Shown: positions 20,715 through 32,928, numbered from the stretch's first letter. The stretch is DNA of 64,000 bases from Akanthomyces muscarius (GCF_028009165.1 NW_026611618.1:496001-560000), one strand, 5' to 3'. The notes: generated by a model not told the origin, from the sequence alone. Program-made: numbers and translations.

Positions 20715-22844
20715 TCATCTATTTCCGCCGTGCCCTGGCCATCCACCCGGCACATCCCCATCCTCCTCTTCCACACCATACTCGTCGTGCTGTTCCTCAG
20801 CCTCTTCCGCAGGGGCACCGCGGCCGCCAACACCCAGCATCTGCATTAGATTACCCAGGAAGCCAGGCTCTCTGCTCCTGCGCGCATGCTCTTCCAGGTC
20901 CCGTCGCAGCTCCTCATCCGTCTCGTCGTCGTAATCTGATTCGTCGTCCGCTGCCGCCCCCATGCCAAACCCTCGGGCCGGCATACCGCCGCCGCGTTGC
21001 TGCGCACCGAGCATGTTTTGCATGCGTGCAAGGGCTTCGTTGGTGGCATCGTCTCTGCCGCCGCCGGCACGGTCGTCGGCCCATGGCAGCTGTGTGCCTT
21101 GGTACGTGAAGATGTTGTCCTCTTTCGCCGGCGGCATGGGGTCAAAGTCGTAGTTGGGCTGGCGCTCGAGCAGCTCGCGCGGCGCCAGGGTGATGAGGCT
21201 CGTCTGGCCTTCGAGGTAGACCAGTCGTGTGGCGCCGAGATCGGGCATCGCATCGTCGGCTGGTAGGTCGCCGACTTGTACCTTTTCGATGCTCTTGGCG
21301 ACCTGTGTGAGAAGTGAGCTGGCCTGTGTGTTGTTCCAGAGATCCTTGGCAAAGTGCAGGTACAGCTTGACCCAGAACTGGCGCGAATCCGACTCGGCGT
21401 GGATGCCCCATATGGACGGTGGCGCGTCCAGGCCGAGCTCTTGGAAGAGCGCGCAGTACAGCCAAGGCACTCTCTGCATGCCCTTGGTGAGCGCCTCCTT
21501 TGCCGACTCCGTCTCGCCCATCTGTAGCATGGCCAAGATGCCGCTTTGCTTCAAGTAGATAAAATCTTCGTGCACATTGTACACATCCTCATCCACGTCT
21601 TGCAAGAAGTCCAGAAGCCATTTCGACTCGTGCGCGCGTACAGCCAAAAAGTGAAGGTAGTGCCTCATCGAGTAGGGATCTTTGGGGTCCAACGCATACA
21701 ACAGCTTCGCCCACTCCAGCGCGGTGCGATATGTGCCCTTCCGCAGCAGACTCCGCAGGTAATGATAGCCCGCGAGCCAGAACTGTCTGTTCTCCGGGCG
21801 GCGGAATTCCAGTCTGGCCTTGCCCTGTTCGAGATTTTGACGAAACGCCGACGTTGTCACGCGACCAAACGTAAAGAGCGCGCGCTCGCACAGCTCCGAC
21901 GACAGCGCCATGTTCTGGTCCTGCTTGGCCACGGCGCTGACTTGCAGCAGCGTCGAGATGTGATACGGCACGCGCTTGAGGAGATTAACCATGCGCATCG
22001 GGTCGCCAATCTGCACGCACGCGAAAAAGAGCATCTGCAGGCTGTCGTACTCTCCCTCGTGCAGGTACGCGTACTCGGTCGATGATCCATCGTCGGCCTT
22101 GGCAATCTCCTTCATGGTGAGGCCGCTCGCCGACTGGGCGGGCCAATAGTCGCGACCCTGAATGAAAGGATTGCGCCGCAGCGACACCTCGGGCAGCTTC
22201 TTCGCGTTGGGCGCCTGCGTACGCAGAAATGTCTCCAGATCCAACTGCGTGTTACCGCGCCCTCGTCGCATCTGCTGCTGCTGCTCCTGTTGCTGGCGCT
22301 CCTCTTCAGCCTGTGCTGACTCGATGATCTCGCGGCCAAAGAGATTGCGCATCTCGTTGATGGCTCGGAGATGATATGTGTTGATCTGAAAAATGCTATT
22401 GGACGCCACGGCGCGGCGCTGCTTCTCTTCGTCTTGCGCAGACGTGCCCTTTCCGGTGTTGGAGATTTTGAGCGCCTTGATCGCCTTGTCAATTTCATCT
22501 TCCTCGGTACCTCGAGCAGCCTCATGGTCCTCTGCCGCTGCCGATGCAGCCTTCTTTTTGCTCTTCTTCTTCTTCTTTCTATTCTTCTTTGCGCTCGCGG
22601 CCTGTTGCGGTGCATCTACCACAGGCTCAATTATCGCTCCGCCTTCGTCATCTTCGTCTTCGTCCGCTTCGGCGTCTGCGTCATCGTCGCCACCAAGAGC
22701 GGCAAACAGGTTTGGCTTGGGTCGGGCGGCCGGCACAGGCTCTCGTTCGCTCTCTTCGCCTTCATCAGACTCGTCGTTGTGTTTCTCAATAGCTTGTTCT
22801 AGCTCGCGCTGCTTCTGCAGCTTGCGCAGCTGTCTGGTCGACAT
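20715..22844 (-). CDS. RQC1: Ribosome quality control protein Rqc1 / TCF25 (Nulp1) family
   Basis: 709 aa from the ATG at 22844, where MSTRQLRKLQKQRELEQA matches the conserved start of the family. The frame is open farther upstream, but that extension is not conserved in character. The N-terminal third is acidic and Lys-rich (DDDADAEADEDEDDEGG, then KKNRKKKKKSKKK). The TCF25 domain follows from about residue 200, with NPFIQGRDYWPAQSASG, EYDSLQMLFFACVQIGDPMR and DPKDPYSMRHYLHFLA. In yeast, Rqc1 works with Ltn1 and Rqc2 on stalled 60S subunits and helps to ubiquitinate nascent chains in the cytosol; human TCF25 is the orthologue. The acidic tail (DDETDEELRRDLEEH) is typical. The gene appears intact and single-exon. 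Confidence 0.92.
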   Translation of the reverse strand: MSTRQLRKLQKQRELEQAIEKHNDESDEGEESEREPVPAARPKPNLFAALGGDDDADAEADEDEDDEGGAIIEPVVDAPQQAASAKKNRKKKKKSKKKAASAAAEDHEAARGTEEDEIDKAIKALKISNTGKGTSAQDEEKQRRAVASNSIFQINTYHLRAINEMRNLFGREIIESAQAEEERQQQEQQQQMRRGRGNTQLDLETFLRTQAPNAKKLPEVSLRRNPFIQGRDYWPAQSASGLTMKEIAKADDGSSTEYAYLHEGEYDSLQMLFFACVQIGDPMRMVNLLKRVPYHISTLLQVSAVAKQDQNMALSSELCERALFTFGRVTTSAFRQNLEQGKARLEFRRPENRQFWLAGYHYLRSLLRKGTYRTALEWAKLLYALDPKDPYSMRHYLHFLAVRAHESKWLLDFLQDVDEDVYNVHEDFIYLKQSGILAMLQMGETESAKEALTKGMQRVPWLYCALFQELGLDAPPSIWGIHAESDSRQFWVKLYLHFAKDLWNNTQASSLLTQVAKSIEKVQVGDLPADDAMPDLGATRLVYLEGQTSLITLAPRELLERQPNYDFDPMPPAKEDNIFTYQGTQLPWADDRAGGGRDDATNEALARMQNMLGAQQRGGGMPARGFGMGAAADDESDYDDETDEELRRDLEEHARRSREPGFLGNLMQMLGVGGRGAPAEEAEEQHDEYGVEEEDGDVPGGWPGHGGNR

Positions 22845-23866
22845 TTTTTCTTCGTCTGTGTCGCGCGACAGAGGGGTCGATGGCGGGGTCGTGGTGTTCA
22901 AATTGATCGGCAGAAGCTTTAGCTGCGTGGCAAGCAGCAATCCAATAAATCTGTAGAGGAAGAAGAAATCAATGCACTCACGCCGTATTTTATATGGCGT
23001 TGTAGATCGATACACTTTTGCGGCGCACCTGCACGCTCACCCAGACTAGTTACTGAAGGAAGAAATTCCCATGTGTAGCATCGAGTCACACCGGCCGAGA
23101 GAGCCATGACGTTCTAATAATGCGGGTCACACAGCCTTGCCACTTTGAACCTTCAAAAAGGCCTCCAGCATTTGCCAAGTGCATTAAGATGTAGTATTTA
23201 TAAAAACAGTTCTGATTAGAGCAGGGCATGAAGGCGTCTATCCAGAGCCCCATGTAAACTTTTCATCTCGCAGGTGTCTTTTTTATTGCCAGTGTACAAT
23301 AAAAGCAATGTTCTCAGCAGGTGCGTCTCTTGGGGCTTCCTGCAATGAACTCGGTAACTGTCAGCTCATGATCAGCTACAACACTCGCATTTTCGCCGTT
23401 AAAATGGCTGTAACTGATTTGTTTATTTCTGTTTAGGTTGTTTCGCTGTCAGGTACCAGTTAGATATCCTGGCAGCCTCCTTCCCTGTGCCACAGTAGCC
23501 TGCTCTGGCATCCGTCGCACGCAGATGCCCTCCTGTACAACGGGTATCGTCGTAACTTCATTGCATCCCCTATGTCGTAAATCTGTCAAATAATGTCATG
23601 TAGGCGCAAGTCGCCACGCTCAAAACTGGTTCGCTCAATCCAGCTAAAATCATGCTCCATCTGCACTGGTCAAAAAACCCCAGTCCTCCTCCAATGCAAT
23701 CCGAACTCCATGTAAGCTGTCCGTGGCCCTGCGTGTCCAAATGCTCCGAAGTATCCTTGATGAGCCATTGCAAAAATCATTTTCAAACAGTCATGTCGCT
23801 GGCCCCCGAGTCCCCAGTAATCGTTACAATATAAAGAAAATAAGGCGCCAGGCGTTAGCGCCTATG
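22845..23866. other. Intergenic region upstream of RQC1
   Basis: It contains the RQC1 promoter and the 3' flank of the SCD6-like gene. No other gene is seen. Confidence 0.5.
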
Positions 23867-25635
23867 CTACAGGTCGCCGCCACCGGCCTGATACTGAGGT
23901 CGGCCACCACGGCCACGGCCGCCTCGACCTCTGCCGCCACGTCCACGGCCACGGCCACGATAGTTGCGGTATCCTCCGTCAACGCTGCCTTGGCCAAAAG
24001 TCTCCATGTTCTTGCGCTGCTCCTCGCCACGCCACTCGCGGCCACCGGGCTTCTGCCCGGTGGAAGCTCTGTCCTTGGCCTCACTCGAGATGTTGTCGAA
24101 GAAAGAAGTGGACTTATTGTACACAGCGGGTGTAGCGTCGGAGCCGTCGGCTTCCTCGACCTCGGCCCCTTCAGCTTCTTCGCCAGGCTGTTTGATTTCG
24201 TCCTTGTTGAACTTCTTGTTTGCTTCGGCAAAGTCAAAGTCTGAGTTGGGGACCTCGACCTTGACGGTGGCAGCTGCGACTCTGCCGCCACGACCGCGAC
24301 CGCGAGGAGCCGTAGCTGGACGTCCAGCATTGACCTTCATTTCGTTGACCTTGTTGGTGAGGTTGTCCATGGCATTGCCTACGCCGTTGCCAAGCTGGGC
24401 CATGGCGACGGCAACAGCAGCTCGAGCTGCGCTGGTGGCATCTTGAACGCTGTTTGGCCCTGCGGCCGGGCCAGGGGCAGGCTGAGCTGCGCGCTGTTCC
24501 GCGTTGGGCAGAGAAAACGGCTTGGTACCGGCGCTGGTCAAAGGAATTACAGGATTGACCTTGTTTCTTTGGTTGGGGCCAGGTGCTCCGTTGGCGTTGA
24601 GGTTGGAGGCGGCGGCTTTGACGGCAGCAGTGGAGGGCTTGGATTCGACAGGAGGCGTAGGTGCAGTCTTTGCATCCTGACCGGAGGGAGCCTCAACCGG
24701 CTGTGGCTCGGGCTTTCCCGCCTGGGGAGGGCCTTGAGGTCCAGGGCCACCCTGAGGGCCACCGGGGGGGAAAGGCTGGTTTTGCCAGGGGCCAGGAGCA
24801 CCAGGACCGCCGGGCGGGAAAGCTTGGCCCGGGAACCAGCCTGGAGGAGGAGGGTAAGGATAGGGCATGTTGCCGAATGCAGGGCCAGGCACGGGGCCAG
24901 GGCCGCCACGACCCCATTGACCAGGAGGACCACCTTGGAAGTTGGGATTGGGAGGGAATTGTTGTCCTGGGGGTCCTTGAGGGGGCCCCTGGGGAGGTAC
25001 GTTCTGGTTGCCACCTTGTGCGCCACGGGGACGAGCCTTTATTCGAGTTAGCACATTCTCACATCGAGTTTGAAAGCATCAATAGGTGTGAGGTGTGGTT
25101 GGGAGATCAGAAGGAAGGCAACGGAAAGTTTCCACATAATTTGCGCCATCAGAGGTGACAAAGGTTTACATCCGTAAATATTTCATCATATAACCAGGGA
25201 GTTTGTTGGTGGGTAGTGCAGTACTTACTCCAAGGATAGCAGGGTCATCGGGGACGGCAGGAGGCTTGTTTTCCTTGATGCCAGGGTGCTCCTCAATGCG
25301 GAGGTCCTTTACATCGCTACCGCGGAATACGATATATTCGTAAACCTGTTCAGATGGAGCGATCTCCTCTGCAGGTCTGCCTTTGCGGCCCTCTGAGCCA
25401 AACGATCGCACATTTTCGAGCGAGACCGTGGACTCTTCCGAGTTGATCTCGTGTAGGGTGCCGACGTAGCTGATGCCATTGTCAGCGATTGAGCGTCTCC
25501 AAAGTCGGGGTAGCTAGGAAACATACCGGATATCGCTTTTTGAAATCAGGGAGATGCGGGATCTGTGGTCTGCGGTCAGTGATCGAGTCGAGTGGCAGCC
25601 GATGGGTGAGCTGCTAACCCAAGAAACTCCGACAT
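23867..25635 (-). CDS. SCD6: Scd6/LSM14 (Sum2/RAP55) mRNP translational repressor
   Basis: Four exons on the minus strand: 25635-25619, 25562-25527, 25469-25229 and 25036-23867. They splice in frame to 487 aa. Introns are 56, 57 and 192 nt, and the last has a TGCTAAC branch point. Domains are: the N-terminal LSm14 domain (MSEFLGSRISLISKSDIRYV, VGTLHEINSEESTVSLENV, VYEYIVFRGSDVKDLRI), a long Pro/Gly/Gln-rich linker, the FDF motif (NSDFDFAEANKKF) at about residues 375-390, a TFG-like segment (NMETFGQGSVDGG), and a C-terminal RGG tract. The family binds capped mRNA and eIF4G through RGG, recruits Dhh1 through FDF, and collects in P-bodies. The first exon is only 17 nt, so the start is easy to misannotate. 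Confidence 0.93.
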
Positions 25636-26286
25636 GACGGAGGCACAGCACTACGTTGAGCACGTAGCAAACTGGCTGTGAAGAAGAAAATATGTTATAT
25701 AAATTGAAGAGAGAGTGCCAGAGGCACGAGGTGGAGGGAGAGGAGTGAAGAAGAAGGTGATTGTGGAGAGAAAGGGAGATGTGGGAGAAGCAAGGCGGTG
25801 TTTTACGAGGCAAAGTTTGTCAAGTTGGACAGTGTGCAAAATACGGTTGTTGAGCGGCTGATGTTCGGGTGTGCGGGGAGCCCCGCACAAGCTCGTTGGC
25901 GGAGCGTCCAATAATCCATGAGCTAGCCGGGCGCTACCCTGTACTGCAATTTCGCATCTGCGCCTGGCCAAATCAGGCGAACCATGCGACAGAAATTCAG
26001 GACTTTAGTCATTAAGCGAAGCTTCCTGTTTGAGATGTCAGAAACTTTGCTTGATATACACAGCCCGATGTGGTGTGTGTTGCAAGATGCAGCTGACGGC
26101 TAAGGCTGTGGGGTCGTTCATCATTCCAGAGCTCTATCAGAAAACGTGCATACATCATGCGGCGAACTACTTGCTCAGAAAAAGAAAAGATGCTAAAGTA
26201 TATAAATTCTACACTATTATCCGCGAGACGTCTAATCATACCGCAGATATAACGGTGTTTAACACAAAACTCCTCCGTAAAAGGCA
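25636..26286. other. Intergenic region
   Basis: Promoter side of the SCD6-like gene and 3' flank of VTI1. No gene is seen. Confidence 0.5.
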
Positions 26287-27092
26287 TTACCTAAACTTGC
26301 TATAGATGACGAGCAGAATCAACAAAACCAAAACAGTGATGATCGAGATTGTGATTATCCTGTTCGTAGCCATCCTGTTGCGGAGAAAAGTCAGCATACA
26401 TCCCTCAAAACGTGTCGTTGGGCGCCTTTACCTACGGGCCATGCCCCTCAGAGTCTTGACACTGCGGTCGACGTAGCCCTCGCTCTCCATGAGCCGGTCA
26501 TGGGTGTGCTGAATCGTCTCCCGCTGCCTGTGCAGGTCAGCCAGGGTGCCGGCGCCAATGTCCTCGGTCTCGTTGGCGAGGGCCTGGCTGGCCTTGAGGC
26601 GCTGGGTGCTGCGGTCCAGGCGGTCGGTGCCGGAAAGCAGTTGCTGGCGCTGCTCGAGGTGAATATCGGAGGGGCCGGACGGGTCATCGGTGTAGCGAGA
26701 GCCAAAGAGGGCAGAGCGGTCCGAGGAGAGGTCGTTCAGCTTGCGACGGCTGGTGTCGACGTCGGACTCGTAGTTGCGGAAGCGCTGGTTGACCTTGCCG
26801 CGGGACGAGGTGGGGATGTTGGACTTTTCAAGGCGCATCTGGCCGAGCTAGAGAGAAGAGATGCCACGTTAGCTGATACAAGACAGGTCCAGCTACAGAG
26901 AGCTATTCGTACCAGTTCGTCGGCTTCCTCCAGCGCGCGCTCGGCCTGACTTATGGCAGCCTTGCGCGGCTCACCCGTCAGCTCGGGGATCTGCTCCATC
27001 TTTTGCGATAGGTCGGCCTGGACGAGCTTGAGCTCGGCCTCGTACGAGTTGAAGAGCTCAGAGCCGGCATCGGTATCGAGGGGGTTCGACAT
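26287..27092 (-). CDS. VTI1: Qb-SNARE Vti1
   Basis: Three exons on the minus strand: 27092-26913, 26847-26432 and 26374-26287. They splice to 227 aa; introns are 65 and 57 nt. The N-terminal three-helix domain is recognisable (LFNSYEAELKLVQADLSQK, then the QAERALEEADELLGQM helix). The SNARE motif runs from about residue 130 to 195 with the zero-layer Gln in LHRQRETIQHTHDRL. A C-terminal anchor follows (IITISIITVLVLLILLVIY) and ends just before the stop. Vti1 is the Qb SNARE for Golgi, endosome and vacuole fusion. The tail anchor is encoded by the last exon, which a single-exon prediction would lose. Confidence 0.95.
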
Positions 27093-28864
27093 AGCGGCGG
27101 CGACGGTTGTGGAAGCGGTGGCGGGTGGTGATGGTTTGTCGGCCGAAGCAAGGTAGAAAGGAGGCGCAGGCTGTCAAGGTCCTGGTTCAGCGTCGAGTAG
27201 CCAAGGAATAGAAGCGGGCGCGACAGCCAGGCAGCAGATTAATTTAAAAAGGACGAGCAAGCAATGCGACGGGCAACGACAGTTTGCGATGGCGAGATGT
27301 ACAAGGCTGGATGGAACGCAACAGGTCAAGAGGGCCTTGCGTCAGCCGTCGCCATCAATGGCTAGCGGCATGAGTCGGGTGGTTATGTCACCTCTTGCGG
27401 AGGAAGGTTACAGCAGTCGTTGCAGTGGCTGCCGCCTGGACGCTACCAGTAGGTACGCTGAACATGCTCTGCTGCACTGCCCGCAGGGACTGGGACTGGC
27501 TCCACTGCCCAGCCACTTTTGCAATGCGCCTGCACGTGATGTAGTTGCTGTGGCGGCCGTCGGCGGCAGAAAAAGAATATATGTGGTTCTGAGGCAGCAG
27601 ACTTTTGGCCTTTTTTCTTCTTTCTTCTTCAAAGTTGAACACCCGGCGAATGAAGATAAACGGCTTGACGTCCTGACATTTACTTGTCAATCTGGCACCA
27701 AGTTGATATGAGCCGGGGAGAAGGATTGCAGGAGAATATCCTGTTACGGCGCTTCTAAGAATTGGTGATTCGAACCGACGTTTCCCGATCCCGTTGAGTG
27801 CTCGACATTTCGACCATCGCGATGCAGTTTTTTTTTGCACGAGCTTGAGGATGATAATGCAAACTGCCAAGAAGAATGCGCAACCGTAATGCCAGGATTA
27901 CTCGTCCATCAATGCACGAGAAACCCCGTAAAATGCCGCAGGTGGCCGTTGTGAAACGCCCTCCTCGGCGGCGCTGCTTGGACAGCGCATCTTTGCAACC
28001 CTCCCGCTCGGTGCAGCCCATTGCTTCTTTGAGCCAATATCGGATTCTTTGAGCACAGACAGGCATGCACATATCGATCAAGTGAGCACCTCCATCGTCA
28101 GCTTACTGGTTGTTGAGTGTTGGGGTTGGCCCGGAGTCGCCCGGACGAGCCACTACGGCGCCCTGGTGACCCAAGTAGCCTCCACTAGCCTCAACCTTTT
28201 ACAAGGGTGAGCTTGACCGGACTCTGCTGGCTCTGCTGGCAGCCGCAGTGCCGCATTACGTCGACGACGGCGTCGCAGAAATAAAGCCTGGGGTCCTCGC
28301 TGGTCGCGGATTGCCATTCCCGTGTGTACCAGTACTCCTCAGCTTCCTCTTTCGCATACCTACCTTCTCGTCGTGACTGTTTCACTCATTCTTCCTTCTC
28401 TCAAAAGCGCTGCACATCTCGAGCTCTCTCGTCTCGCCTGCATCTCTTTCGTCGCCAATGCCTTCAGCACTACCCTCCCGCCCAATGGGAGACTCCAACC
28501 ACATGTACGTTTTGACCCGCGTCACCTTGCATACACCACCGCTCCAGAGCCAGCTTGAGGCGACACACTCGCATTCGGGCTAGCCATAGCCGTTCCCGTC
28601 ATCTTGCTTTTTACTGCCTCGGGTGCTGTCGCCATCGCTCCTCTTTTGCTGCAGAACAGAAACGCCACAGCTGTCTGCCGATCGAGCTCAACAAGCTCTG
28701 ACTATGCTTAGCTATGCTGCGCTATCTAGCTCGTCATCGAGACACCACCTCCTCTTTTTGCCTCTCTGCGACAACTTCCTTACATTCCGATTCCGTGCCA
28801 TAACCCAATTGCCCATTAATTTCCATTCTTTCGCCGTGATCCCCACGTCCCGTCTTTTCTCACC
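27093..28864. other. Divergent intergenic region
   Basis: This is the shared upstream region of VTI1 (minus) and the FAD oxidoreductase (plus). The last 500 bp before the oxidoreductase are pyrimidine-rich, as in long fungal leaders. A minus-strand sequence around 27755-27840 has a tRNA-like B-box but no cloverleaf. No gene is supported. Confidence 0.5.
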
Positions 28865-30495
28865 ATGAGCACGCCGGTTAACCGGTTCAATAGAAAAAAA
28901 GTCGCCATCGTCGGCAGCGGCTGTTCCGGCATCGCAGCACTGTGGGCGCTCAACCGCACATACCACGATGTCCATCTGTACGAAGCCGCAGATCGCCTTG
29001 GCGGTCACACAAATACCGTGCAATGGAGCGCCGGCAAGTTCAAGACGGCAGTCGATACTGGCTTCATCGTCTTGAACACGGCTACCTACCGTAAGTGCTG
29101 CCGCTGTCGCTCATCGCATGCCCACACCCGCCGCTACCTCGAATGCTAAAGTGCGCGATAGCCAACTTCATCAACTTCCTCAGCAAGGTGGGAGTAGAGA
29201 CGGAACCCACAGACATGACGTTTGGCGTTACGCGCGACCAGGGCGCCTTTGAATGGGCCGGCACAAGTCTCAATGCCGTCTTCACTCAGCGACGACGCAT
29301 CTTCTCCCCGCGCATGTGGCGCATGATCTTTGACATTGTGCGCTTCAACCAGTTTGCCCTCGACCTCCTCATTCACGACGAAAAAGACTCTTCCGACCGC
29401 CACCGCAACTTCTCCACCAAGCGCGTGGACCAGAACGAGACCATCGGCACCTATCTGACCCGCGAGGGCTATTCCGACGCCTTCCGAGATGATTATTTGC
29501 TTCCCATGGCCGCGGCCGTCTGGAGTACCAGCCCCGACAAGTGTGGTCTCGACTTCCCCGCCATTGCGTTGGTGCGATTCATGTGGAACCACCATCTGCT
29601 GACGACAGTATCTGAGCGACCTCAATGGCTCACCATCAAGGAAGGCGCCCAGGCATACATCCAAGCCGTCATGAAGGGATTCCCGCCAAACCACCTCCAT
29701 CTCAACACCGCTGTGCGCCAAATCGCCAACAGCGCCGATGGCCGCGTGCTGCTGAGCCTGGAAGATGGCAACACCGAAGTGTTCGACCACGTCATCCTGG
29801 CGACCCACGGCGACGAAGCGCTCGCACTCCTCGGGCCCTCTGCCACGGAAAAGGAGCGAGCCGTTCTCTCATGCTTCCAGACTTCGCAGAACGAGGCCGT
29901 GCTGCACTCGGACACCAACTTCATGCCGCGCAACACCCGGGCCTGGGCGGCTTGGAACTACCTGACCATGTCCTCACCCTCGACCGGCAAGGCCAACATC
30001 GACAAGGTGTCGCTCACCTACAACATGAACATCCTGCAGCACATCCCGCAAGATCCCTTTGGCGATGTTCTCGTCACCCTGAATCCCCTCCAGCGCCCGC
30101 GCCAGGCGACCGTCCAGGGCCGATTCTTCTACTCGCACCCGCTGTACACGCCCGGCGCCTTCCGTGCCCAAAAGGAGCTGCCGCACATCCAAAACAAGCG
30201 CGGAATCAGCTACGCGGGTGCTTGGACAAACTACGGCTTCCACGAGGACGGTTTCAGCAGCGGCCTAGCCGTCGCGCAGAAGCACCTCGGTGCCAAGCTG
30301 CCTTTTGAGTTCAAGGACTCGACGTACAGCAGAGGCCGGAGGCCGCAGCTGGGCTTGGCGGACTACGTTTTGCGATTTTTCATCTTACTCATCCAACTCT
30401 TTATTGTATTGACAATTGACCGGTTTTCGTCTGTTAGTAAGAGACGGAGTGTGCTAAATGGCACGGCCAAGTCCTACAAGAAGAAGCACAACTGA
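28865..30495 (+). CDS. FAD/NAD-binding amine-oxidase-like protein with C-terminal membrane anchor
   Basis: Exons 28865-29090 and 29162-30495 join in phase 1 to 519 aa; the intron is 71 nt with GTAAGT..TAG ends. The N-terminus has the FAD Rossmann motif ([17 protein letters not shown]) with the acidic strand end and the second glycine motif ([14 protein letters not shown]), which mark the flavin amine oxidase/desaturase superfamily. Further conserved blocks are [14 protein letters not shown]-like [20 protein letters not shown], and the C-terminal FAD block [21 protein letters not shown] hydrophobic segment near the C-terminus ([17 protein letters not shown]) suggests tail anchoring. This resembles the broad 'predicted NAD/FAD-binding protein' group linked in bacteria to lipid or cyclopropane metabolism. 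The substrate is unknown. Confidence 0.87.
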
Positions 30496-30771
30496 AGCGT
30501 CTCGTGTCACTTCTTGCCATGATTTACTGTAACTGATTCAACTAGCATTAGCGTGTTTTGCTTTCCCTGTATTCATCATAATCTCATTTATATAATAGAA
30601 ATCAGTTCTTTCTACCATATGAGTGTTTTCATCAAAACGCCGAGACTGTCCGGGAGCAAGCCGCTGAAAGTCGGGCCATGACCCACTAAAATTTAGATCT
30701 CCAACGCCCAGCTCTCGCCGCTCATCTCTGACCTCACTCGACCAAGCAACGTCAATTTGTCCACAGCCGTC

Positions 30772-31817
30772 ATGAATTCCTCACGGCAACTTGCGCAGTC
30801 CGCGGTGCAGGCCGGCTCCTCGCCATGGGCTTGCCTTTTCTGCCAGAATGCGCGCCAGCAGACCCGACGCCTCGACACGTCCGTCTTCCGACGCAAGCTG
30901 TCCGGCACGACAGCTCGACGAGCGCAGCCCCAGGAGCACCCGAACAACCCGAACGCGCTGACGATGAAAAAGGTGCACGAGCACTATAAGCGAAAGAACA
31001 GAACCGTCATGTATGGACTGCCGTGTGGCCCAATTGCCGACTTGCGCTGGCGGGATGTCAATTGGGTGGGCGATGTGATGGCCTGAGGCTGATGTACGGA
31101 CCTAGGAACTACACAATCAGCGCGATTCTGGGCACGGTAGCACTGTCGTATGGCTCTGTACCCATGTACAAGATGGTACGGAAAATTCACGTCCCTGGAG
31201 TTTGCCCACCGCACGAGAGCATAATTGGCTGACTTGAATGGGGTGGAAATAGATCTGCCAGCAGACCGGCTGGGGCGGGCAGCCGATCCGCGTCCACGGC
31301 GGCCCCGGCGGCGAGCAGCAGGACATTTCGAGCCGCGTCGTGCCCGTCACGACGGCCAAGCGCATCCGCGTCACGTTCAACGCCTCCGTCTCGGACGTGC
31401 TGCCGTGGAAGTTTACGCCGCAGCAGCGCGAGGTGCGCGTCCTGCCCGGCGAGACGGCGCTGGCCTTTTACACGGCCACCAACAGGGGCGACAAGGACAT
31501 CATCGGCGTCGCCACCTACAGCGTGACGCCGGCGCAGTGCGCGCCGTACTTTAGCAAGATCCAGTGCTTCTGCTTCGAGGAGCAGCGGCTGAATGCCGGC
31601 GAGACGGTCGACATGCCCGTATTTTTCTACCTGGACCCGGACCTGCTGAATGATCTCAACATGAAGGGCGTCGAGACGGTGACGCTCAATTATACTTTTT
31701 TCAGTACGTTGCAGAGCCTGAGAAGACGTTCTTCAAAGAGGAATTAGGAAGCTAACACATGCGACAGAGGCCCGCTACGACGACAATGGCAGGTTTACAC
31801 CTCCTGCTTCGCTGTAA
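30772..31817 (+). CDS. COX11: Cytochrome c oxidase assembly protein COX11
   Basis: Four exons: 30772-31010, 31106-31175, 31253-31703 and 31768-31817. They splice to 269 aa; introns are 95, 77 and 64 nt. The N-terminus is a basic mitochondrial presequence. Splicing exon 1 to exon 2 restores the conserved RKNRTVMNYTISAILG start of the single membrane helix (GTVALSYGSVPMYKMICQQ). The intermembrane-space domain follows with TGWGGQPIRV, PWKFTPQQREVRVLPGE and the copper-binding IQCFCFEEQ at about residues 206-214. The tail is ARYDDNGRF. COX11 delivers copper to the CuB site of Cox1 in the inner membrane. Four independent exon junctions agree in phase, so the model is secure. Confidence 0.95.
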
Positions 31818-32378
31818 AATACTGGACCTCGGTCCTTAGAATGTATCACTAGTTTTCATCTCCTGCATCTAGAGCGTCTGTACAAATAGCCCCCAAAAGA
31901 GTCTTGCATTAGGACGAGATGCCGTTGTACGCACCGTGATAACGTGACTTGTACGACGCCCATATTCCAGGACACGCGATATCACGTCCCCAATTAATCC
32001 AACATATCATAAATCTTTGCTCAAGGGATCAAAGCATTTACTTATCTTTGCTGTTTTTATTTTATTTTACATCGTTTTTCTGCTACTTCTTCGTACGGAA
32101 TTGTTCCCGGCCAAAATGCTGACATAATCCCAATCTGCAAAGCTACCAGCGAAGCCGCTCCACCACTGTGCAGCCAAATTTTCCGTTCTCACAAAAAAAA
32201 TACCCTTCAGATCACGTGTGGCCCACACATTCGTCTAAATTTCGCCCACAGCTGTGCACCCACACAAGCACACCAAAAAAGATTTCGGGCGCAAATCTCA
32301 CGACTCTTTTCTCTTCCCCATCACCCAACGCCGACAATCCCTCTACACGCCGATTTCATTTCGACAAATACCGACAAG
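31818..32378. other. Upstream region of ribosomal protein L26 gene
   Basis: The interval holds the COX11 3' end and the L26 promoter. A palindromic CACGTG (E-box/CBF1-type site) lies at 32213-32218, about 160 bp before the L26 start. The leader is pyrimidine-rich, as is usual for fungal ribosomal protein genes. The functional role of the site is inferred only. Confidence 0.45.
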
Positions 32379-32928
32379 ATGGTCAAGGTCAACACCAGTG
32401 AGTACCTCTACCGACATTCCAGCTGCGAGCAACCAATCGCGAGTTCAAAGCGCTGACCTGGTGAAATTCAAGACGTTTCGGCTTCCCGCCGCAAGAGCCG
32501 CGCCGCTCACTTCAAGGCCCCCTCCAGCCAGCGCCGTGTCATCATGAGCGCTCCCCTCTCCAAGGAGCTCCGTGAGAAGTACAACGTACGCCTCCCATGT
32601 CTCTCTTTCCTCGCCACCGAACTCCCCCTCCTAACCGTCTTTTCCACAGGTCCGCTCCATCCCCGTCCGCAAGGACGACGAGGTCACCATCGTCCGCGGC
32701 TCCAACAAGGGCTCCGAGGGCAAGGTCACCTCCGTCTATCGTCTCAAATACGTCATCCACGTCGAGCGCGTCACCCGCGACAAGGCCTCTGGCCAATCCG
32801 TGCCCCTCGGCATCCACCCCTCCAACGTCGTCATCACCAAGCTCAAGCTCGACAAGGACCGCGAGGACATCCTGGCCCGCTCCAAGCGCGGCCGCGAGCT
32901 CGCCGCCACCGGCAAGGTCACTGCTTAA
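32379..32928 (+). CDS. RPL26: 60S ribosomal protein L26 (uL24)
   Basis: Exons 32379-32397, 32473-32585 and 32650-32928 join to 136 aa. The protein starts MVKVNT and continues [36 protein letters not shown] and [20 protein letters not shown]. The last of these begins the KOW motif that binds 23S/25S rRNA near the exit tunnel. A basic, Lys/Arg-rich tail completes it. The very short first exon (19 nt) followed by an intron is typical of fungal ribosomal protein genes. Length fits the eukaryotic family. Confidence 0.97.

Noticed and set aside
27755..27840. tRNA-like sequence on the minus strand with a GGTTCGAATC B-box
   Set aside because: The T-stem does not pair and no acceptor stem or anticodon arm can be drawn. 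It is at best a degraded tRNA copy.
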